This document shows, one piece after another, positions 53,667 to 61,197 of a stretch of DNA of 64,000 bases (position 1 is the stretch's first letter; each line of letters begins with the position of its first letter). The DNA comes from Echinicola pacifica DSM 19836 (GTDB taxonomy: Bacteria > Bacteroidota > Bacteroidia > Cytophagales > Cyclobacteriaceae), in the NCBI RefSeq assembly GCF_000373245.1, contig NZ_KB890755.1, positions 258,788 to 322,787 on the forward strand. The letters run 5' to 3'. The position numbers were made by a program, and so were the translations under genes. The notes beneath the pieces were generated by a model that saw only the letters and a program-made list of their open reading frames with translations, had not been told where the DNA came from and did not search any database.

Positions 53667-55043
53667 ATGCTGAACATCTCTAATAATAGCATTTCGAAGC
53701 ATATCAAGCGCAAGGACTTCAAGGCCTTTGCGGCTTTAGACAATATTAATTATTTCAAGTTTTCCAGAAAAACCGTAACCCTACTCTTTATTCTATTGGG
53801 CACAGGGCTGTTTTTGCCTTGGACACAGAATATCAGAAGTGAAGGCTATGTCACCACCCGCTCCCCCGAGCATCGCCCGCAGTCCATCCAATCTGTGATC
53901 TCAGGAAGGCTCGAGCAATGGTATGTACAGGAAGGCGATCTGGTCAGCAAGGGCGACACCCTAGTGTTTATTTCCGATGCCAAAAGTGAGTACTTTGACC
54001 CCTTATTGGTGCAGCGTACTCAGGAGCAGGTGGATGCCAAGCGGCAAAGTATCCAATCCTATGAGGATAAGGTAAGTGCCATCCGATCGCAGTCGCAGGC
54101 TATCAGCCAGGGGCTACAATTGAAATTGCGCCAGCTACAAAACAAAATCATCCAGGCCAATAATAAGGTGCAGATGGATAGCATAGATCTGGTGGCTGCC
54201 AAAACCCAGTGGGAAATCGCAGAAAATCAGCGCGAGCGAACTCAGCAGCTCTATGATAAGGGGCTGAAGTCACTGACCGACTTGCAGGAGAAAAAGCTGA
54301 AAGTGCAGGAGACGCAAGCTAAATACACGGTTCAGGAAAATAAATTAACGAACCAAAAAAATGAATTGCTCAACTTAGATATTGAGCTATCCAGCACCGA
54401 ACAGGCCTATCAGGACAAGCTCTCGAAGGCACGGTCAGAACTGCAATCGGCGCTATCCAGTAAGCTTAGCACGCAAGCGGAGGTATCAAAACTGGAAAAT
54501 CAAGTCAGCAATTACACCCAGCGCCAAAGTTTATATTATATCACGGCGCCCCAATCGGGATTTGTCTCCAAAACCATCAAGCAAGGCCTCGGCGAGATGA
54601 TCAAGGAGGGGACAGATATCCTGACGATCGTGCCTGACGAGCATGAATTGGCGGTGGAAATCTATATAAAACCCCAGGATTTGCCCTTGGTGCAGTATGG
54701 CAATCGCGTGAGAATAAGATTTGATGGCTGGCCCGCCATTGTCATCAGCGGATGGCCAGAGGCCTCCACGGGAGTATTTACGGGCCAGGTGGTCACTATC
54801 GATCGGTCCATTAGCGCCAACGGCTATTACCGCTTATTGGTGAGCCCCGACCCGAATGATCGCTCATGGCCTGACAAACTCAGCATCGGGACTGGCTCGC
54901 AATCCTTTCTGCTGCTGAATACCGTCCCCATTTGGTATGAAGTATGGCGTCAGCTGAATGGCTTCCCAGCAGATTATTATACCGAGGAGAAAGAATCTCC
55001 GAAGCCCCTAAAGCTCAAAGCACCTTTAAAATCAGTGAAATAA
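53667..55043 (+). CDS. HlyD-family membrane fusion (adaptor) protein
   Basis: A 458-residue periplasmic adaptor anchored by one N-terminal membrane helix (about 33-53, VTLLFILLGTGLFLPW). A lipoyl-like half-motif, GRLEQWYVQEGDLVSKGDTL (about 76-95), precedes long coiled-coil helices (about 115-280; KSLTDLQEKKLKVQETQ and similar), then the second lipoyl half, YITAPQSGFVSKTIKQGLGE. The C-terminal part is beta-rich. It links the ABC subunit to the TolC-type channel. The gene begins six bases after the ABC gene and its stop overlaps the downstream ATG (TAATG). Confidence 0.92.
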   Translation: MLNISNNSISKHIKRKDFKAFAALDNINYFKFSRKTVTLLFILLGTGLFLPWTQNIRSEGYVTTRSPEHRPQSIQSVISGRLEQWYVQEGDLVSKGDTLVFISDAKSEYFDPLLVQRTQEQVDAKRQSIQSYEDKVSAIRSQSQAISQGLQLKLRQLQNKIIQANNKVQMDSIDLVAAKTQWEIAENQRERTQQLYDKGLKSLTDLQEKKLKVQETQAKYTVQENKLTNQKNELLNLDIELSSTEQAYQDKLSKARSELQSALSSKLSTQAEVSKLENQVSNYTQRQSLYYITAPQSGFVSKTIKQGLGEMIKEGTDILTIVPDEHELAVEIYIKPQDLPLVQYGNRVRIRFDGWPAIVISGWPEASTGVFTGQVVTIDRSISANGYYRLLVSPDPNDRSWPDKLSIGTGSQSFLLLNTVPIWYEVWRQLNGFPADYYTEEKESPKPLKLKAPLKSVK

Positions 55044-56455
55044 TGAGGAGAAATTCTGTACTATACCTGCTGATCTTTGGCTGGATGCTCATGGCTGTGC
55101 CCCGAGAAATCCAAGCCCAGGAAGGGGTGGACCCTCTCGTCCTGACTTTTGGAGAGTATATCCATGAGGTGATCCATCACCATCCACTCTCTGCAAAGGC
55201 CCGACTCAATCGCCAAAAAGCGGAAGCAAACCTGCGAGCGGCGCGAGGGGGATTTGACCCTGTGCTTTCCGCAGGAATGGACCAGAAGCAATACCAGGAC
55301 AAAATGTACTATCGCAAGGAAAAAGCAGAACTCCGAATCCCTACAGTCGCAGGAATAGAAGTCGTCGGTGGATATGAAAACAACCAAGGCTACTACCTCA
55401 ATCCTGAAAACCAAACGGGCGATAATGGCCTGTGGAACGCTGGGATAGAAGTCAATATCCTCCAAGGCCTGCTGGTGGATGAGCGCCGTACCGCCCTCAG
55501 GCAGGCGAAAACCTACGCTCAGCTCGCCGAGCAGCAGCAAATCCTGCAGACCAATGAGCTGTATTATGAAGCTGCAAAAGTCTATCTGTATTGGGCAAAC
55601 AGCCATAAAAACCTGGAAGTGGTAGAGGAAAGTACCCAGCTAGCGCAGCAATATTTCCTCAATACCAAAGAGTCCTATATAAATGGTGAAAAAACCGCCA
55701 TGGACACGCTAGAGGCCTTCACGATGTGGCAGGACCGACAAAACCTCCTTGTGGCCGCAGAAGGTAATCTCATCGCCCAAAAAGCTAACTTGGAAAATTA
55801 TTTTTGGCAAAAAGAAGAAGTAATCCTGGAACCTCAGTACCAGCCACAAGCGGAAATAGACTACCATACCGTCCCCATCCAGGCTGCCGCTATTCCAGCG
55901 GACTTCTCCGCCAATCCGCAGCTTTTGGCCAGCCAGTATGAAATCGAGACCCTGGAGACCGGCAGGCTGCTGAAGCAGCAAAAGCTATGGCCAAAATTAA
56001 AACTTAAATACATGCCCCTGCTAAGCCCTACCGGAGATGGGCTGCCGACGTACAATCAAAATGACTATAAATGGGGCTTTGGCTTTCAGCTTCCTCTCTT
56101 CCTTCGTGCGGGACGCGGAGACCTGTTGCTTAGCCAAATTAAAATCCAGGAAAAGCAATTGGACCTGGAAACCAAAACGCTGGTATTAGAAAATAAGATC
56201 ATAAACAGCAAGGCGCAAATTTCCTATTTGGAGGATCAGGTAAACAACCAAAGGCAAAATGTGTCCAGCTATCAAAAGCTACTGGAGGGCGAGATCGAAA
56301 AATTCAATTATGGAGAAAGCTCTGTATTTCTGGTGAATAAAAGGCAGGAAAAGTACTTGGAAGGGCAAATTAAATTAACCGAGCTAAGGACAAAAGTAGA
56401 AGTGGAAAAACTCAGCTACCTATATTATATAAACCAACTGCCGATCCCCGAATGA
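55043..56455 (+). CDS. TolC-family outer membrane efflux protein
   Basis: A 470-residue outer membrane channel protein. The ATG at 55043 gives a signal peptide (MRRNSVLYLLIFGWMLM, cleaved near IQAQEG); an upstream in-frame Met overlaps the HlyD gene by a hundred bases and is less likely. The two TolC repeats show long alpha-helices, e.g. LRAARGGFDPVLSAGMDQKQ with the first strand region and LLVDERRTALRQAKTYAQLA, then GDLLLSQIKIQEKQLDLETK near residue 365. It is the exit duct of the exporter formed with the two genes before it. It meets the MarR gene stop to stop, two bases apart. Confidence 0.92.
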   Translation: MRRNSVLYLLIFGWMLMAVPREIQAQEGVDPLVLTFGEYIHEVIHHHPLSAKARLNRQKAEANLRAARGGFDPVLSAGMDQKQYQDKMYYRKEKAELRIPTVAGIEVVGGYENNQGYYLNPENQTGDNGLWNAGIEVNILQGLLVDERRTALRQAKTYAQLAEQQQILQTNELYYEAAKVYLYWANSHKNLEVVEESTQLAQQYFLNTKESYINGEKTAMDTLEAFTMWQDRQNLLVAAEGNLIAQKANLENYFWQKEEVILEPQYQPQAEIDYHTVPIQAAAIPADFSANPQLLASQYEIETLETGRLLKQQKLWPKLKLKYMPLLSPTGDGLPTYNQNDYKWGFGFQLPLFLRAGRGDLLLSQIKIQEKQLDLETKTLVLENKIINSKAQISYLEDQVNNQRQNVSSYQKLLEGEIEKFNYGESSVFLVNKRQEKYLEGQIKLTELRTKVEVEKLSYLYYINQLPIPE

Positions 56456-56457
56456 GA

Positions 56458-56967
56458 TTATTCAGAAGGAGAATCCGGTAGTCTATTGGTGTTGAGGATT
56501 TTTTCGGCTCTTTGATTGAAGCCCATCTCCTCAAACCTCTCCTCCACTTCCCGGAGCTCCTCCAGCAGGCGCAGGTGGTTTCCCATAAGGTCCATCAAGG
56601 CCTCGGAAAGCGCCGCCCAATAGCGCTCCAGCTTAGGAAGCTCCTGAATAGCCTTGGCGGAAAGTGACAAATAATACTTGCGAAGATCCTCGGTATCTTG
56701 GACGGAATCGATATATCCTTTGGCCTTCATCTTATTGATAAGCTTGATGACCGCCGGATGGGAATGATGGATGGCCTCCGCGATTTCGGTTACTGTCATC
56801 TTTTCACGCTCCTGAAGCAGCCGAAATATCATATGCCAATTGGGCTCGATATCCAGTCCATTATTACGATAAAAGTCACGGGTTTGGTAAACGAACAAGT
56901 CACTCAAGCGCTTCAGGCGGTCGGTAACCCCGTCGGAGCCCATATTCAATAGAAAATCCTCTTTCAT
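56458..56967 (-). CDS. MarR-family transcriptional regulator
   Basis: A 169-residue winged helix-turn-helix regulator. The recognition region is MTVTEIAEAIHHSHPAVIKLINKMKAKGYI (two stretches, about 74-104), then the wing with DSVQDTEDLRKYYLSLS. The N-terminal helix (RLKRLSDLFVYQTRDFY) forms the dimer interface. It is convergent with the TolC gene, with the two stops two bases apart, and shares the direction of the EamA gene upstream (gap 49 bases), so it may regulate the exporter, the EamA transporter, or both. The ligand is unknown. Confidence 0.9.
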   Translation of the reverse strand: MKEDFLLNMGSDGVTDRLKRLSDLFVYQTRDFYRNNGLDIEPNWHMIFRLLQEREKMTVTEIAEAIHHSHPAVIKLINKMKAKGYIDSVQDTEDLRKYYLSLSAKAIQELPKLERYWAALSEALMDLMGNHLRLLEELREVEERFEEMGFNQRAEKILNTNRLPDSPSE

Positions 56968-57016
56968 ATAGTTACAAATATATTATTTGTAGCATTGGGA
57001 TAAAAGCGTTCCGGGG

Positions 57017-57958
57017 CTAAGCCATATTTCCAGAAGCCCTCCTCCTGCTTCCAAAGCGACCCATTTTTTGGGATTTGTTGGTAAAATACACACTGATCAA
57101 GATCAGGATGACCGCAATAAGGGTATTAATGGAGATTTTCTCCCCAAGCCATGCCCAGCCTAACAAAATCGCCACCACCGGATTGAGGTACGTATGGATG
57201 GATACCTTCTCCAGGGAGAGATGCTTGATCGAATAAATATAGGCATTATAGGTCAGCAATGAAGCCACCAATACAAGATATGCCAAAGACCAAAGAGCCT
57301 CCGAGCTATAGTGAAACTGCGATTGATCTTCAAAAGTCAAACTCAATACCTGTAAGAAAAAGCCACCCGACAATAGCTGAAAGGAAGTATTGATAAAGGT
57401 GCTGCTCTCACTCTTATTTTTCTTATTGAGGATGCCTCCCGCCGCCCAGGCCAATGTACAGATAAACACCAATAGCAAACCAAAAACAAATCCATCATTG
57501 GTGCTGATATGCTGCAAATTGTCCTGAAACAACAGGTAAACCCCAAACAGGCCCAGTCCCAAGCCTACCAAAGTAAAATAATTGACAGGGTAATGCTTAT
57601 CTGTCACCAGATTATACATCAATACCATCATGGGCACCAAAGAGAATATCACTCCTATCAAGCCTGTAGGCACATACTTTTCCGCCAAACCCACCAAACC
57701 ATTGCCTAGACCGATCAATAAAATGCCTGGTAAAATCTGCGGCTTTAGGAACTCCCATTTCATATACTTCCTGTGCTGAGGCATAAATGCCAATACCGAA
57801 AGCAAAATGAAGCCCGCCAATAAATGACGCATACTTAGAAATGCAAATGGAGGGACATGCTCTATGCCCACTTTGATGGCGTAAAAGGTGGTCCCCCACA
57901 CCAAACACACTAATACTAATGCAAAATTTGCTTTGAAACTCCTGTTTTGCTCCTGCAT
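57017..57958 (-). CDS. EamA/DMT-family transporter
   Basis: A 313-residue inner membrane transporter with ten expected helices in two EamA repeats. The first repeat begins ANFALVLVCLVWGTTFYAIK (about 9-28), the family's characteristic start with WGTTF. Later, GLVGLAEKYVPTGLIGVI and the second-repeat LVFICTLAWAAGGIL follow. The C-terminus is basic (GRFGSRRRASGNMA). Family members export amino acids, drugs or metabolites; the substrate here is not predictable. The upstream region contains three GTAAC direct repeats that could be an operator. Confidence 0.9.
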   Translation of the reverse strand: MQEQNRSFKANFALVLVCLVWGTTFYAIKVGIEHVPPFAFLSMRHLLAGFILLSVLAFMPQHRKYMKWEFLKPQILPGILLIGLGNGLVGLAEKYVPTGLIGVIFSLVPMMVLMYNLVTDKHYPVNYFTLVGLGLGLFGVYLLFQDNLQHISTNDGFVFGLLLVFICTLAWAAGGILNKKNKSESSTFINTSFQLLSGGFFLQVLSLTFEDQSQFHYSSEALWSLAYLVLVASLLTYNAYIYSIKHLSLEKVSIHTYLNPVVAILLGWAWLGEKISINTLIAVILILISVYFTNKSQKMGRFGSRRRASGNMA

Positions 57959-58066
57959 AACCCACTAAATTAAGCTGATTAACTTCTATTTATCCTTCTA
58001 TTCACCGATAGCTCAGCGCTCCATTTAGTTCAAAATAAAACGTCCATCCCAGACCTAAAACCAAAC

Positions 58067-58110
58067 TACGTAACCGGTAACGCAAATGTAAAAACAATTT
58101 ACGTAACCAG
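58067..58110 (-). promoter_or_regulatory. Direct repeats TACGTAACC[GA]G, possible operator
   Basis: TACGTAACCGG (58067-58077) and TACGTAACCAG (58100-58110) are 33 bases apart start to start, about three helical turns, with a third GTAAC at 58077-58081. They lie 109-152 bases upstream of the EamA start. A regulator such as the nearby MarR is one candidate; MarR sites are normally inverted repeats. Confidence 0.35.
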
Positions 58111-58143
58111 ATACATATATTGAGGGATTTTTATTTTTAGGCA

Positions 58144-58177
58144 AAATAAAACACTGACTAGCAGTGTTTTATTTATT
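58144..58177 (-). terminator. Terminator of the arsenic operon
   Basis: A 13-bp perfect stem, AAATAAAACACTG (58144-58156) with CAGTGTTTTATTT (58162-58174), loop ACTAG, T-rich on both strands, 107 bases after the ACR3 stop on the minus strand. Confidence 0.8.
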
Positions 58178-58280
58178 CGATACTTTCATAAAAGAGTGTG
58201 GAGCTAAAGCTATTGTTTTAGAGTATAGGTCTCGGGAGAGAAAGAGGAGAAGTTTAAAGCCCCCTCCTCCTGAGCCATGG

Positions 58281-59315
58281 CTAATAATACTTAGTTCGCA
58301 GCCATTGGGCAACTTTGACCAAAATAATCAAAGCGGGCACTTCGATCAAAGGGCCAACGACTCCGGCAAATGCCTGTCCGGAATTGAGACCAAAGACGGC
58401 TATGGCCACGGCAATGGCCAGCTCAAAATTATTACCTGCTGCGGTAAAAGCAATGGAGGCATTCTTATCATAAGGAGCGCCCACGGCTTTGGAAATAAAA
58501 AATCCTATCAAGAACATAAGGATGAAATAAATCAATAATGGCAGCGCGATACGGAGCACGTCCATAGGAATCTCCACGATCAATTCACCTTTGAGGGTAA
58601 ACATAATCACTATCGTAAAGAGCAAAGCGATCAAGGTAATGGGTGAGATAGCAGGGAGATAGGTCTCCTGATACCAGCGCTCTCCTTTCCATTTGACCAA
58701 ATATACCCTACTTAGTATACCTGCCAAAAAGGGAATGCCCAGATAAATAGCCACGCTCTCCGCCACGGTTCCGATGGAAATATCCACTATAGCCCCTTCG
58801 AACCCCAATAGTGGTGGGGCTTTGGTGATAAATAACCAGGCATAAAAACTATAGGCAAAGACCTGAAATATACTATTCAACGCCACCAGGCCTGCTCCAT
58901 ACTCAGCGCTACCTTCTGCCAGATCGTTCCATACCAATACCATGGCTATACACCTAGCGAGGCCGATAAGGATCAGGCCAGCCATATACTCAGGATAATC
59001 ATGAAGGAAAAAAACCGCCAATACAAACATCAGCACCGGACCAATGATCCAGTTGAGCACCAGGGAAATACTCAGTACCTTGGTATCTTTGAATACTGCA
59101 GGAAGGAGGCTATAATTTACTTTCGCCAGCGGCGGATACATCATCAGAATCAGTCCTATGGCGATGGGAATATTGGTGCTGCCATGGGAGAAATAGTTGA
59201 TCAGGTCTGGGCTGGAAGGGAAAAAGTATCCGATACTTACCCCCAGTCCCATGGCCAAAAATATCCACAGGGTCAGATTTCTATCGAGAAGGGAGAGTTT
59301 TCTGGCTTTATTCAT
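58281..59315 (-). CDS. acr3: Arsenite efflux transporter of the ACR3 family
   Basis: A 344-residue transporter with ten expected membrane helices, from the ATG at 59315. I chose this start because the longer frame to 59483 lies over the arsenate reductase gene and is not hydrophobic. The ACR3 signature with its essential cysteine is visible as [21 protein letters not shown], and the conserved [18 protein letters not shown] lies near the C-terminus. It expels As(III), probably arsenite, produced by the reductase encoded immediately upstream (8-base overlap). Confidence 0.94.
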   Translation of the reverse strand: MNKARKLSLLDRNLTLWIFLAMGLGVSIGYFFPSSPDLINYFSHGSTNIPIAIGLILMMYPPLAKVNYSLLPAVFKDTKVLSISLVLNWIIGPVLMFVLAVFFLHDYPEYMAGLILIGLARCIAMVLVWNDLAEGSAEYGAGLVALNSIFQVFAYSFYAWLFITKAPPLLGFEGAIVDISIGTVAESVAIYLGIPFLAGILSRVYLVKWKGERWYQETYLPAISPITLIALLFTIVIMFTLKGELIVEIPMDVLRIALPLLIYFILMFLIGFFISKAVGAPYDKNASIAFTAAGNNFELAIAVAIAVFGLNSGQAFAGVVGPLIEVPALIILVKVAQWLRTKYY

Positions 59316-59916
59316 TTCGGGAAATTTGTGAAAATACATAAAACATCTCTGAGCCGATCTGGGCAGAGCGCGAATCATAGGCCATGACCTCATCGGGAGT
59401 ATCATCATAGGCCTTTGGGTCCTCATACCGCACCGATATACGCTGCTCAGCATCCGGAATATGGGGGCAATTCTCATCTGCATGCGTGCAGGTCATCACC
59501 GCCGCATACTTGCCGCCTTGATTATGGGGATGATCATATTCTTTCGAAAAAGCAATGATAGGATGCTCACCACCATAATTCAAACGATATTCTGGATTAG
59601 AGCCTTCTGTATGATCGACTACAAACCCGGATTTTATAAGGCTTCTCACCGCTCTTTCATTGAAGGCGGTCACCTCTACCCCACCCGAAAAGCAGCGGGT
59701 GTCCAATCCGAAGAATATCGAACTTACCTGAGCCCACACTTGCGCCAGCTGGCTGCGCCGGGAATTATGCGTGCAGATAAAGTTCAACCGAACTTCTTCC
59801 TTATTATCCACTTTGCCTTGAACATACTCAATCAAAGGCTTCAATACCTCCTTGCGCTCCGAGGAAATTTCCACCTGGGAAAAATCCTCTAAGGTTTTGC
59901 GGAGCAATTCGTTCAT
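59308..59916 (-). CDS. arsC: Arsenate reductase, low-molecular-weight phosphatase (thioredoxin-linked) type
   Basis: A 202-residue enzyme from the ATG at 59916, the start that avoids overlap with the DUF6428 gene (a longer 227-residue frame begins at 59991). The nucleophile loop CTHNSRRSQ, a C-x5-R motif, lies near residue 52. The redox pair C-THADEN-C (spacing six) is in the segment [13 protein letters not shown], and an Asp in the DP of YEDPKA is the general acid. The three-cysteine layout is that of the thioredoxin-dependent ArsC family, not the glutaredoxin type. It reduces arsenate to arsenite for ACR3. Confidence 0.9.
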   Translation of the reverse strand: MNELLRKTLEDFSQVEISSERKEVLKPLIEYVQGKVDNKEEVRLNFICTHNSRRSQLAQVWAQVSSIFFGLDTRCFSGGVEVTAFNERAVRSLIKSGFVVDHTEGSNPEYRLNYGGEHPIIAFSKEYDHPHNQGGKYAAVMTCTHADENCPHIPDAEQRISVRYEDPKAYDDTPDEVMAYDSRSAQIGSEMFYVFSQISRNE

Positions 59917-59941
59917 TACCAGATAGTCCATCATCGCTCGT

Positions 59942-60478
59942 TTAGCAGCATCCGCTATTAGGTGCACAGGATTGATTCTTTGGGCGGACATTCACCTTGG
60001 CGACTGCGGGGGCAGCAGGCGTACCACAGCAAGCCGCAGCTTTCTCCTCATCGGTGCTGGCTCTGTCCTTGGCTTTGCAAGTCGTATTACTTTGTCCCAG
60101 CACTACTAAAACGCGATTATCGCTAATCTGCACCTGGTCCACAGGCAGTATCGTCAGGCCAAATTGAGGATTGCTATATTCAAAATAAAGCTCTGTATCC
60201 TTATAAGTAGGTCTCACCTTCTCCACTGCCTCAAAAATCTTCAAGGCCTTATCGGTATTCACCTGATGCTCGGGTTCCAGGGTATCATTTTCCCATAACT
60301 GCACATGGGTCTCTGACCATTGGTTGGCTAGACCACCGCAGTCCACCGTGTTAAAATCAACATTTTTGATTTCCGTAATATGGAAATCAGCTCTTACTTC
60401 CATTCCAGAGGCATACTCAAAAGTCAGCACTTTGGCGGATTGGCTATTTAGCAGATCAATAAATTCCTTGGTTTTCAT
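59942..60478 (-). CDS. DUF6428-family protein of arsenic operons, with cysteine-rich tail
   Basis: A 178-residue protein. The first 135 residues form a mixed alpha/beta domain with FIDLLNSQSAKVLTFEYASG and a conserved TVDCGGLANQWSETHVQLW. The tail has six cysteines in a proline-rich and alanine-rich stretch: AAACCGTPAAP, then NQSCAPNSGCC at the very end. Such a tail could bind As(III) or another thiophilic metal. The gene is first in the DUF6428-arsC-acr3 unit and is preceded by a 17-bp operator candidate matching one upstream of arsR. Function unknown; a metallochaperone is a hypothesis. Confidence 0.8.
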   Translation of the reverse strand: MKTKEFIDLLNSQSAKVLTFEYASGMEVRADFHITEIKNVDFNTVDCGGLANQWSETHVQLWENDTLEPEHQVNTDKALKIFEAVEKVRPTYKDTELYFEYSNPQFGLTILPVDQVQISDNRVLVVLGQSNTTCKAKDRASTDEEKAAACCGTPAAPAVAKVNVRPKNQSCAPNSGCC

Positions 60479-60490
60479 AAGATTTATTTT

Positions 60491-60507
60491 ATTGCAATAT
60501 AACGATG
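60491..60507 (-). promoter_or_regulatory. ArsR operator candidate upstream of the DUF6428-arsC-acr3 operon
   Basis: ATTGCAATATAACGATG, starting with the perfect 8-base palindrome ATTGCAAT, lies 12 bases before the ATG. It differs by one base from the site upstream of arsR. Confidence 0.7.
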
Positions 60508-60534
60508 TATAAAATTAATTTTTTTTAATGTTTT

Positions 60535-60867
60535 TCAGCAGCCCTCACAAGACAGGTCCTGATACCGATCGAAGAACTGGAGAAAGAGGTTTTTGGTCTC
60601 TTTCCACCTGGCAGCATCTATACAGTAGTTGACCGACACGCCTTCGATGGTGCCTTTTACGATTCCCATTTCCTTAAGCTCTCGCAGGTGCTGGCTGATG
60701 GTCGCTTGGGCAAGGCCAAGTTCCTGTACCAAATCACTATTGATGCAGCTATTGGCATGCAGCAGGTGCTCGACGATGGCCACCCGTGCTGGATGGGCAA
60801 ATACCTTAGCCACCTGAGCCAACTGATTTTGGTTATTGGTAAATAAATTTGATTTAGTAACTCCCAT
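60535..60867 (-). CDS. arsR: ArsR-family metalloregulatory repressor
   Basis: A 110-residue winged helix repressor with the recognition helix ELGLAQATISQHLRELKEMG (about 50-69). Cysteines lie at about positions 41 (NSCINS), 82 (NYCID) and at the end (SCEGC, 107 and 110), so arsenite is probably sensed by C-terminal thiols. It does not use the N-terminal ELCVCDL site of the E. coli protein. It is separated from the following operon by 56 bases that hold the shared operator, so it should repress both itself and that operon. Confidence 0.92.
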   Translation of the reverse strand: MGVTKSNLFTNNQNQLAQVAKVFAHPARVAIVEHLLHANSCINSDLVQELGLAQATISQHLRELKEMGIVKGTIEGVSVNYCIDAARWKETKNLFLQFFDRYQDLSCEGC

Positions 60868-61197
60868 ATTCGGCTTTTATTACATTGCAATATTACGATG
60901 GATATATTACAAAAGCAAGTATTCTAGTAATAATAACCGTCAGCCTACTATTCAGACCAAAAAGAGCAGAGAAAGGCAGAAAGCTAATTAAAACCCTCCA
61001 CTGGGGGATTTTACCTATTTGCCTTCCTCCTTGTTCAGAATATATCCATTGTCAAAAGCAGTTTGTCGAGTTCTAGTCTAGTCAAAAAAAAGCGATCAAA
61101 GCAGCCTATAGACTAGTTTAGAAGAAGTTTTTCGACCGCCATCCGATTAGCGGGCGAGGAATCAATTAACAAACTCATTAACTCAAAATTACCATTT
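60868..61197. other. Divergent intergenic region between arsR and the SusC gene
   Basis: 330 bases. The left end contains the arsR operator/promoter. The part from 60920 to 61197 is presumably the susC promoter and leader, in which I see no clear consensus element and no small gene. Confidence 0.5.
60884..60918 (-). promoter_or_regulatory. arsR promoter and operator candidate
   Basis: ATTGCAATATTACGATG (60884-60900) overlaps a minus-strand -7-like TAATATTG (60888-60895), with TTG 20 bases upstream (60916-60918). A repressor bound here would block polymerase. It lies 16 bases before the arsR ATG. Confidence 0.6.

Larger units (their letters stand above)
57959..58280. other. Intergenic region between EamA gene and arsenite transporter gene
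   Basis: 322 bases. It contains the GTAAC direct repeats (58067-58110) upstream of the EamA gene and the terminator of the arsenic operon (58144-58174). No gene is recognised. Confidence 0.5.

Noticed and set aside
58164-58538. A 124-residue plus-strand frame overlapping the end of the ACR3 gene
   Set aside because: It runs through the arsenic terminator and is antisense to ACR3; the sequence is low in hydrophobic residues and matches nothing.
59316-59483. The longer N-terminal version of ACR3 starting at 59483
   Set aside because: The extra 56 residues lie over the arsenate reductase gene and do not look like a membrane protein; the ATG at 59315 gives a normal ACR3 start.
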